Part shown: positions 1-5,370 of the stretch, in pieces
Layout: each line of letters begins with the position of its first letter
Numbering within the stretch: the stretch's first letter is position 1
Assembly (NCBI GenBank): GCA_031553075.1
Contig: JAVBLX010000193.1
Span: 1-7,575 of the forward strand
Reading direction: 5' to 3'
Source of the DNA: DIGJ01 sp031553075
Lineage (GTDB): Bacteria; Bacillota; Clostridia; Lachnospirales; Lachnospiraceae
Length of the DNA: 7,575 nt
Program-made: the position numbers and the translations under genes
Notes under the pieces: generated by a model
Databases searched by the model: none
What the model saw: the letters and a program-made list of their open reading frames with translations, nothing else
What the model was told of the DNA's origin: nothing

Positions 1-113
1 ACCAATCGGTGAGGATGATTTTTCGAGAGTACGGATGAAAAAACGTAGGTGTAGCGGGCTACACTGAGGCTTTTTCATTCGTGCTCTCGGGAAATCAGAC
101 CAGCGAATGGTCT
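1..113 (+). other. long hairpin, possible structured RNA or 3' UTR element
   Basis: Bases 16-42 pair with 71-97 in an uninterrupted 27-bp stem. After an internal loop, an apical stem follows (49-54 with 59-64, loop CGGG). Weaker pairing continues down to 1-11 with 101-111. Four of the 27 pairs are not Watson-Crick (22/91, 23/90, 30/83, 34/79), and all four are G.U when read as plus-strand RNA; on the minus strand they would be A-C mismatches. This favours an RNA made from the plus strand over a DNA palindrome. A competing 6-bp hairpin (97-102 with 108-113) could form at the 3' edge. No Rfam family, tRNA, tmRNA or riboswitch was recognised, and the left edge is cut by the window. It could be the 3' UTR of a gene to the left, a small RNA, or a mobile repeat. 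Positions 114-174 hold only short palindromes (135-142, 156-165). Confidence 0.4.
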
Positions 114-174
114 AGTTATTTAGAAGATGGTGCACTAGCTAGGCTTTGGCAAGAGCTTAATTAAGAAAAAAAGT

Positions 175-504
175 TTATATATATTCGTTAAAGTTTCCAT
201 CCAGCAGTTTTTTTGACCCTGCTTGGGTGGAAGTTGCAATTTCATTTAATTGAGAAGTTAAATCGTTTATGCGTTTTTGATACTTTGCTGCATTCTTTTT
301 ATTATTAACAGCCAAATCTTCTGAAGCTCTTTTTGCAGTAGCACGCATTTCCTCCAGAATAATTTCCATTCTTCCTAATGCCTCATCTGCAATCTGAACG
401 GCCTGGAGCATTTCTTGGAGCTTTTCCTGTCTTTCGTTTTCAGGAAAACTGTGTGTCTTTTCCCACTCTGCTGCTAAGGCAGATATATCCAAATTTATAT
501 GCAT
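175..504 (-). CDS. small flagellin D1-like protein (109 aa)
   Basis: This protein of unknown function resembles part of the flagellin encoded just upstream. Residues 38-105 align with flagellin residues 74-140, the long D1 helix and the turn after it. Shared landmarks are IADEAL against TAEGAL, a repeating polar helix pattern, and KKLLDGNF against KKLLNGDL. The N-terminal D0 signature (SSGYRINRAGDDAAG in the full flagellin), the variable domain and the C-terminal D0/D1 helices are absent, so it cannot form a filament subunit by itself. Residues 1-37 are a charged, probably helical stretch without flagellin match. The start is secure: GAGGAG lies 6 bases before the ATG. It begins 67 bases after the flagellin stop, with no obvious terminator between, so co-transcription is likely. 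It may be a relic of flagellin duplication or a retained protein that interacts with flagellin or its export chaperone; the intact frame and ribosome site favour a working gene. Confidence 0.8.
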   Translation of the reverse strand: MHINLDISALAAEWEKTHSFPENERQEKLQEMLQAVQIADEALGRMEIILEEMRATAKRASEDLAVNNKKNAAKYQKRINDLTSQLNEIATSTQAGSKKLLDGNFNEYI

Positions 505-571
505 AACCCACTCCTCTTCAAAAAAATAGGTTTGATATCTTGTTCCGGTACAAATTGCTTACAAAATAAAG

Positions 572-1813
572 CTATTTTAATAAAGAAAGCACACCTTGTG
601 TTGACTGGTTTGCCTGAGCCAACATTGCCTGACCTGCCTGCATCAAAATATTTTCTTTGGAGTAATCTGTCATTTCATCTGCTATATCTAAATCACGAAT
701 TCGGCTTTCGGCTGCTTGCAGGTTTTCTTCTGAGGTATCCAGATTAGCAATTGTATGTTCCAAACGGTTTTGCATTGCCCCAAGCTTAGCTCGTTCTGTA
801 GACACTACATTCAGTGCTTTGTCAAATGCTTTAATCGCCATGGATGCATTTGATTGGGTTGTAACGTCGAGAGGCATACCTTCACCATGTACAGCACTTC
901 CGCCGCTCAGGTCTGTAGTATCGGTCTGTACGATCCCCAAATCCTTGGCTTTCATACTATTAATGCCCAATGTTACTTCTTGTCCGGAGCTTGCCCCTGT
1001 TTGAAGCCGCAGAGCTTCTTTTTCGTTGGATGCTGCTTCACTTTTGGTCATCTTCGTCAGCGAAATTGTGATAACATCTCCTGCTGTCAGCTTCTCTGGA
1101 TTATTAATATACAAATAAAGGGGCTCTACATCCGTCCCTTCGTCTGTGGTAAATTGACCAGAATGAAAACACATCCAACCATCTGTTGAAAAGTCGCCGG
1201 GACAGTGGAAAAGACTTCCATTTAATGACTCCACCTTTAAGGTACCGGCATCATCTTGTACGGTTAATCGAACAACGTCATCAATGGCAACACGTCTGCA
1301 ATCATCTTCGGTCGGTGTAACAACCGAAACGGATCCGTTTTTGAAGGTTCCATCAAGTGAAATGTTTCCTCTTTTCCATTCTGCTGCACCTTTCAAATCA
1401 CCATTTAGTAGTTTCTTTGTATTAAATTCTGATGAATTGGCAATACGGTCAACTTCTTGGGTTAGCTGGGTAATTTCATTTTGAATCTGCGTTCTGTCTT
1501 CGTTTGTGTTTGTATCATTCGCTGCCTGAACGGAAAGTTCCCGCATTCTTTGCAGGATATTCTGGCTTTCCTGAAGAGCACCCTCTGCGGTCTGAATCAA
1601 TGAAATACCATCATTTGCATTGGCTGATGCCTGCCCCATACCACGAATCTGGGCACGCATTTTTTCGGATATGGCAAGCCCGGCGGCGTCATCACCTGCA
1701 CGGTTTATGCGATAGCCTGAGCTTAATTTTTCGGTTGATTTTCCTAATTTATTTGTGGTAATCCCTAATTGTCTGTTTGCATTCATTGAACTCATGTTAT
1801 GCTGTACGATCAT
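572..1813 (-). CDS. fliC: flagellin (413 aa)
   Basis: Structural subunit of the flagellar filament, exported through the flagellar type III apparatus and polymerised outside the cell; the Firmicute name is hag. The ATG at 1813 is chosen because AAGGAG lies 7 bases upstream and MIVQHNMSSMNANRQLG is a standard flagellin start; a longer frame begins at 1909 but its extra 32 residues cover the promoter leader. The N-terminal D0/D1 region (about 1-139) includes SSGYRINRAGDDAAGLAIS at 31-49. The variable, beta-rich domain runs from about 140 to 300, and the C-terminal D1/D0 from about 315 to 413, with AESRIRDLDIADEM at 368-381 and the final LSLLK. Residues matching the TLR5 contact patch of Salmonella FliC are present (R89, L93, E113). 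Three cysteines (172, 204, 215) in the variable domain are unusual. No HExxH protease insert is seen. It has its own sigma-28 promoter and is followed by the small D1-like gene. Confidence 0.97.
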   Translation of the reverse strand: MIVQHNMSSMNANRQLGITTNKLGKSTEKLSSGYRINRAGDDAAGLAISEKMRAQIRGMGQASANANDGISLIQTAEGALQESQNILQRMRELSVQAANDTNTNEDRTQIQNEITQLTQEVDRIANSSEFNTKKLLNGDLKGAAEWKRGNISLDGTFKNGSVSVVTPTEDDCRRVAIDDVVRLTVQDDAGTLKVESLNGSLFHCPGDFSTDGWMCFHSGQFTTDEGTDVEPLYLYINNPEKLTAGDVITISLTKMTKSEAASNEKEALRLQTGASSGQEVTLGINSMKAKDLGIVQTDTTDLSGGSAVHGEGMPLDVTTQSNASMAIKAFDKALNVVSTERAKLGAMQNRLEHTIANLDTSEENLQAAESRIRDLDIADEMTDYSKENILMQAGQAMLAQANQSTQGVLSLLK

Positions 1814-1820
1814 AATTGTT

Positions 1821-1845
1821 CTCCTTGGAATATAACCGGTTCCAT
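1821..1845 (-). promoter_or_regulatory. flagellin leader hairpin with two GGA motifs at the ribosome site
   Basis: In the flagellin 5' UTR, TGGAA (1844-1840) can pair with TTCCA (1830-1826), leaving a 9-base loop immediately upstream of the Shine-Dalgarno AAGGAG (1826-1821). There are two ANGGA motifs, ATGGA (1845-1841) and the AAGGA of the ribosome site itself, about 19 bases apart. In Bacillus subtilis, CsrA represses hag translation through two such sites, one overlapping the ribosome site, and is released by FliW. The same control here is inference; the upstream GGA lies in the stem rather than the loop, which weakens the match. Confidence 0.3.
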
Positions 1846-1896
1846 TGTTATGATGATAAAATAAGATAACAACAAATATAATAATTTCTATTATAT

Positions 1897-1924
1897 TTAT
1901 CGGAGACATATTTCAATTACTTTA
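1897..1924 (-). promoter_or_regulatory. sigma-28 (SigD/FliA) promoter of flagellin
   Basis: On the minus strand, TAAA (1924-1921) is followed after 16 bases by TCCGATAA (1904-1897), close to the flagellar sigma consensus TAAA-N15-GCCGATAA. Transcription should start near 1889, giving a leader of about 75 bases before the flagellin ATG. This places the flagellin in the late flagellar gene class. Confidence 0.8.
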
Positions 1925-2003
1925 TACTAAACCTGCTTTGACCTATAAATCTTGTTTTCTTAGCATTGGAACCTCAATTGCTTTCTTTAATGTTTTATTC
2001 AAC

Positions 2004-2038
2004 AAATGCCAAGGAGAAGTCTTTTCGCCTTGGCATTT
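2004..2038 (-). terminator. likely terminator after the methyltransferase gene
   Basis: Bases 2004-2014 and 2028-2038 form a perfect 11-bp inverted repeat (AAATGCCAAGG/CCTTGGCATTT), with a possible 3-bp inner extension and small loop. Read on the minus strand, the stem ends in TTT and continues GTTG, so the U-tract is short. It lies 91 bases after the methyltransferase stop and about 80 bases before the sigma-28 promoter, where a terminator separating the two transcripts would be expected. No gene ends here on the plus strand. Confidence 0.55.
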
Positions 2039-2050
2039 ATACATCAATAT

Positions 2051-2128
2051 TTAGGAAAATCCTGCTTTCTGGTATTTCTCATGAACTTCTTCATCCAAAA
2101 TATTTTTTTCTTCTCTTTGAATCGTTAT
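2051..2128 (-). pseudogene. 25-codon open extension after the methyltransferase stop
   Basis: Directly after the TAA stop of the methyltransferase the same frame stays open for 25 codons until another TAA (2053-2051). The translation has a natural-looking composition (core LDEEVHEKYQKAGFS). It may be the tail of a gene that lost its start, an older C-terminus of the methyltransferase cut by a stop mutation, or chance; about one in three random frames would stay open this long. No start codon with a good ribosome site was found for it as a separate gene. Confidence 0.25.
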
Positions 2129-3037
2129 TTAGCGCCTTCTTTTAGCGACAATTGAAACCAGAATGGGCCTTCTTCTTTTTAAACATTTTTCCAAGTCGCA
2201 ATTACGGTATAGATATAATTTCATATCAACAATCGTTAGCCCCGAATCAGAAAACAACTGAGCCACTTCATCTGGTGATGAAAATAATGTTATATGATCA
2301 ATTTCAGGTGCATTGATAGCGGTTGTTATATATATTAGGGTGTTTTCATTGGAAAGGCTACGAATTTGCTCTAAAAACATTTGTGGCTTCTCAACATGCT
2401 CCAAAACTTCACCACATATGATTGCATCATATGTGGTCTCGGTGCTTAGGTTAAAAAGATCTTGAACTCCTATACTATAAGTTCCCGCCGCCTCTTTATT
2501 AAGTGTTTCTACCAAGGCATTCGCCATATTGACACTATCCTGATTAAGGTCAATTCCTCTGTAGAATTTAAAATTGGTATGTTGAAGAGCAAGCGAAAAG
2601 TAATAACCATGCCCTACGCCGATTTCCAAATAATTATTACCTGCTGCATTTTTTAGTATATCAAGAAAATATTGTCTCTCCTCACTGTGCCTCTCCCAAA
2701 TAAAGAGAGACAAAATAATCCCCACCTGATAAGAACGCATATAATGCTCTTCTTTTGAATACATGTATTTATTGGCTTCTTCGTAGGTGGAGCAACGATA
2801 TTTACCATTGTCTAGAAAATATTTTGATTCTACCAATGTATCTTTAACAAAAACGTCATAGCATCTTTTTATATCATCATAATCAAAATTATAAGTTTTA
2901 TTGATGCACGAAAGAATAGCCTCCAAGTCTTGAGCCTCTTCCTCTGTCATATTATTTAGTGCTTTTTGAATTCCATCTTGAGTTGGATACGTTTCTGAAA
3001 GCTCTTTCAGCAATATATATACGGGTCCACCATTCAT
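2129..3037 (-). CDS. class I SAM-dependent methyltransferase (302 aa)
   Basis: Cytoplasmic methyltransferase of the Rossmann (Methyltransf_11/23-like) type. The first 110 or so residues are helical and rich in charge (a TEEEAQDLEAIL segment) and match no recognised domain; they may bind substrate. The SAM site follows: motif I LEIGVGHG at 137-144, an acidic residue ending strand 2 in GIDLNQDSV (D163), and motif IV/post-IV DAIICGEVLEHVEKP at 204-218. The C-terminus is basic (KRRR repeated). The start at 3037 is chosen because AGGAGG lies 7 bases upstream; the frame is open back to an ATG at 3124, but that codon lacks a ribosome site. The gene has its own promoter and is divergent from the FkbH/ACP operon. 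The acceptor is not evident. Its position between flagellin and a glyceryl-ACP gene set suggests O-methylation of a flagellin glycan or its glyceryl group, which is inference. It does not resemble the FliB lysine methylase. Confidence 0.85.
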   Translation of the reverse strand: MNGGPVYILLKELSETYPTQDGIQKALNNMTEEEAQDLEAILSCINKTYNFDYDDIKRCYDVFVKDTLVESKYFLDNGKYRCSTYEEANKYMYSKEEHYMRSYQVGIILSLFIWERHSEERQYFLDILKNAAGNNYLEIGVGHGYYFSLALQHTNFKFYRGIDLNQDSVNMANALVETLNKEAAGTYSIGVQDLFNLSTETTYDAIICGEVLEHVEKPQMFLEQIRSLSNENTLIYITTAINAPEIDHITLFSSPDEVAQLFSDSGLTIVDMKLYLYRNCDLEKCLKRRRPILVSIVAKRRR

Positions 3038-3145
3038 ACTTAGTCCTCCTACTTTGGTATTCTTAAAAAAGCATCTAACGCTCTTATAATCTTGCACTTG
3101 GTTCTCAACGCAAGAGCAAGGCATAAATTCTCAATCTCACAGCTT

Positions 3146-3168
3146 TCTCTATCCGTTAAGTATAGAGA
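3146..3168 (-). promoter_or_regulatory. 5'-terminal hairpin of the methyltransferase mRNA
   Basis: Bases 3146-3152 (TCTCTAT) pair perfectly with 3162-3168 (ATAGAGA) around a 9-base loop. The hairpin sits within a few bases of the predicted start of the methyltransferase transcript near 3171, in a leader of about 134 bases. Such 5' hairpins often protect an mRNA from decay. No known riboswitch was recognised in this leader. Confidence 0.35.
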
Positions 3169-3177
3169 CTTATTTCA

Positions 3178-3206
3178 AGTATAAGCAAAGCTTTAATATT
3201 AGTCAA
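3178..3206 (-). promoter_or_regulatory. sigma-A promoter of the methyltransferase
   Basis: On the minus strand TTGACT (3206-3201) and TATACT (3183-3178) are separated by exactly 17 bases, each differing from consensus at one position. The A/T-rich stretch just upstream (3207-3233) could act as an UP element. The transcript would begin near 3171. This promoter and the plus-strand one sit back to back in the 319-base region between the two starts. Confidence 0.75.
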
Positions 3207-3245
3207 TTTTTTTCCAAAAAAATAATAAAAATACGCCCTTAGCCC

Positions 3246-3274
3246 TTGTCCCCACATTAGGAAATTGGTACAAT
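3246..3274 (+). promoter_or_regulatory. sigma-A promoter of the FkbH-ACP-hydrolase operon
   Basis: TTGTCC (3246-3251) and TACAAT (3269-3274) are separated by 17 bases. Transcription would start near 3281, leaving a leader of about 76 bases before the ATG at 3357. No sigma-28 motif was found on this side, so the operon is probably expressed independently of the late flagellar class. Confidence 0.6.
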
Positions 3275-3356
3275 TAAAGCTAAGATCTGTAGACATATAT
3301 TCCTTATTAGATATTGTAATTAAGAGCAGACATTAGAAGAAGGTGAGCTAAAAAGT

Positions 3357-5051
3357 ATGAAAATAGCACTACTAGGTAACTATACTCTGGATTATTTCAA
3401 AAAGGCATTCTTGAGGCAATTGTCAAGGTATAACATTGAAATCTATAACGGTGGATATAATCAATATAATCAGGAAATACTTGACCCTAAAAGCGAACTA
3501 TATAAGTTTCAACCAAGTCTTGTTTTCATCATGCTGCAAGGAGATAAACTTTTTTCACAAGTATACGCCATTGAGTTTTTAAACTTGCCTCAAAGCGAAA
3601 AGATTATGATTCTGGACAAAATTAGCCTAGATATAGAAAACCTTGTCCTAACACTACGCAACCAGATTGGTGCTACTGTTGTAATGAACAATTTTTATAT
3701 CCCTTTTTATTCCCCCCTTGATATTTTAGACACCAAAAATCAGCTCGGACTAAAATCGTCTATCACAAGGATAAATGAGCATCTTAATAATTTGTCAACT
3801 AAAATTCCCCAGTTATTCATTTTTGACTATAATGGCTTTATTGGTCATCATGGATTTGCTGAAGTCTTTGAACATAAGGCTTATTATCTCACGAAAACTT
3901 ATGAACGCAAATGCTATCTTGATTTGCTTGCAAAAGAATATTCAAGATATATTTATTCTTTTAAAGGATTAGCTAAAAAATGTATTGTTTTAGATCTAGA
4001 TAACACGCTATGGGGAGGAGTCGTTGGAGAAGACGGAATCGAAGGGATTCGACTTGATATAGATGGAAGAGGACGTTCTTTTTGGGATTTTCAACAGGCA
4101 CTTCGTAATATCCATTCAAAAGGAATCCTACTGGCAATATGCAGCAAAAATAATTATGACGATGCCATGAATGTTATAGAAACCCATCCATATATGATCC
4201 TTCGAAAAGAGTATTTTTCCTCTACGATGATAAATTGGAATGACAAAGCTTCTAATATTGAAGCCATCGCAAAGGAATTAAAGATTGGCTTAGATAGCAT
4301 GGTTTTCCTGGATGATAATCCTTTTGAACGCGAATTGGTAAAAGGAATGCTACCTGATGTTATGGTAGTAGATTTGCCAGAGGATACATCCCAGTATACA
4401 AAAACATTAAATGAACTGCCATGTTTTTCAAAATTTCAATTAACAGATGAAGATAGAACACGAAACAAAATGTATCGGGAAAATGCACTACGAGATGAAC
4501 AGTTGTGCAACTTTTCTAATATAGAGGATTATTTGAAAAGTCTCGAAATGGAACTTACATTTGGATACGCTGATGATTTTAGTATTAATCGCGTACATCA
4601 ATTGCTTAATAAAACAAATCAATTTAATATGACTACCAAGCGATATACATTAGAGGAAGTAAAGGAGCTTTCTCTCAGCAAGGAAAAGAGCGTAATACAT
4701 ATCAGCTTAAAGGACAAGTTTGGAGATAATGGCATTATTGGTGTTGTTATTTTAGAATTTACGGAAATAGAATGTGTGATAGATACGTTTTTACTAAGCT
4801 GCCGAGTATTGGGAAGACGTGTTGAAGAGATGATACTGGATAACATCGTCCAAATATGTAAGAATAAAGGAATAAACACTATTTTGGCATCTTATATTCC
4901 AACGCAGAAAAATGTAGCTTATAAAGATGTTTACAAAAAAAATGGATGGCAGGAGATTGGACAGTTTGGTCAGGAACTGCTGCATAAACTGAATATACGC
5001 ACGTATATTAACTCCACAGCATATACAATCATATCAATGCCCAAAATATAA
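3357..5051 (+). CDS. FkbH-like HAD-IIIC enzyme, probable glyceryl-ACP synthase (564 aa)
   Basis: FkbH-family enzymes take 1,3-bisphosphoglycerate, remove phosphate and load the glyceryl group onto the phosphopantetheine arm of an acyl carrier protein. The N-terminal part (about 1-200) is the SGNH-like domain typical of long family members, with LLGNYTLD at 5-12 and ILDPKSELYKFQP at 41-53. The HAD domain (about 205-345) carries motif I DLDNT at 213-217, CSKNN at 262-266 whose cysteine is proposed to hold the glyceryl thioester, K297 in NWNDK, and motif IV FLDDNPFER at 317-325. The GNAT-like C-terminal domain (about 365-560) contains LNKTNQFNMTTKR, DKFGDNGIIG and SCRVLGRRVEE. Length and domain order fit the family, with no key residue missing. 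AGGTGA lies 10 bases before the ATG. The ACP gene follows after 62 bases, the natural partner. The glyceryl product is inferred from the family; a related acyl group is possible. Confidence 0.9.
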   Translation: MKIALLGNYTLDYFKKAFLRQLSRYNIEIYNGGYNQYNQEILDPKSELYKFQPSLVFIMLQGDKLFSQVYAIEFLNLPQSEKIMILDKISLDIENLVLTLRNQIGATVVMNNFYIPFYSPLDILDTKNQLGLKSSITRINEHLNNLSTKIPQLFIFDYNGFIGHHGFAEVFEHKAYYLTKTYERKCYLDLLAKEYSRYIYSFKGLAKKCIVLDLDNTLWGGVVGEDGIEGIRLDIDGRGRSFWDFQQALRNIHSKGILLAICSKNNYDDAMNVIETHPYMILRKEYFSSTMINWNDKASNIEAIAKELKIGLDSMVFLDDNPFERELVKGMLPDVMVVDLPEDTSQYTKTLNELPCFSKFQLTDEDRTRNKMYRENALRDEQLCNFSNIEDYLKSLEMELTFGYADDFSINRVHQLLNKTNQFNMTTKRYTLEEVKELSLSKEKSVIHISLKDKFGDNGIIGVVILEFTEIECVIDTFLLSCRVLGRRVEEMILDNIVQICKNKGINTILASYIPTQKNVAYKDVYKKNGWQEIGQFGQELLHKLNIRTYINSTAYTIISMPKI

Positions 5052-5113
5052 GTTGAGCAATTGAGACTCCTATGTTAGTATTAGGATAATATATTATTGT
5101 AGGGAGACGTATT

Positions 5114-5338
5114 ATGGATAACAAGTTCAAACAGCTAGTTGCTGATATTTTAGATGTTGATGTTAACATCTTAAATAATGAATCAAGTTCGCAAAATATC
5201 AATGAGTGGGATTCTTTGCTTCACTGGGAAATAATAAGTGCCATTGAATCACACTATCAGATTCGATTTACGATGGACGAAGCGGCAGATTTTCAAAATT
5301 TAGGTGAGATTTATAAGGCTTTATTTGACAAAAATTGA
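5114..5338 (+). CDS. stand-alone acyl carrier protein (74 aa)
   Basis: A small acidic, helical carrier protein that would hold an acyl group on phosphopantetheine. The attachment serine is S34 in EWDSLLHWEI (31-40), the DSL motif at the start of helix 2. The flanking helices are VADILDVD near the N-terminus and FTMDEAADFQNLGEIYKAL near the C-terminus. The W-D-S-L-x-H-W form is typical of dedicated carriers paired with FkbH or AMP-ligase enzymes rather than of fatty-acid AcpP. AGGGAG lies 7 bases before the ATG. It lies between the FkbH-like gene and the hydrolase-glycosyltransferase gene (62 and 32 bases), so it is most likely the glyceryl carrier handing its load to the next enzyme. Modification by a phosphopantetheinyl transferase encoded elsewhere is required. 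Confidence 0.92.
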   Translation: MDNKFKQLVADILDVDVNILNNESSSQNINEWDSLLHWEIISAIESHYQIRFTMDEAADFQNLGEIYKALFDKN

Positions 5339-5370
5339 GTAATTGAGGAAATTTTACGAGGAGTATAATT

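Noticed and set aside
1..121. Integron attC site or IS200/IS605 end as an explanation of the long hairpin
   Set aside because: The right edge reads GTTATTT, not GTTRRRY, no integrase or transposase is seen nearby, and the G.U bias favours RNA.
540..553. Imperfect palindrome TTGTTCCGGTACAA between flagellin and the small gene
   Set aside because: A 14-base dyad without a loop or T-tract is not a terminator, and no operator family was recognised.
854..1189. Plus-strand open frame of 111 codons inside flagellin, with other similar frames on the opposite strand of each gene
   Set aside because: Antisense shadows of well-supported genes; compositions are not protein-like and no ribosome sites were found.
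572..1813. Flagellinolysin (metalloprotease-type flagellin)
   Set aside because: The variable domain has no HExxH motif and is too short for the protease insert.
1814..1909. 32-codon N-terminal extension of flagellin with an ATG at 1909
   Set aside because: It overlaps the sigma-28 promoter and leader, encodes non-flagellin sequence, and the ATG at 1813 has a strong ribosome site and the standard flagellin N-terminus.
3038..3124. 29-codon N-terminal extension of the methyltransferase with an ATG at 3124
   Set aside because: No ribosome site precedes it, while the ATG at 3037 has AGGAGG at ideal spacing.
1814..3356. Cyclic-di-GMP riboswitch or T-box in the intergenic leaders
   Set aside because: Neither the conserved GEMM elements nor a T-box sequence could be found; only short hairpins are present.
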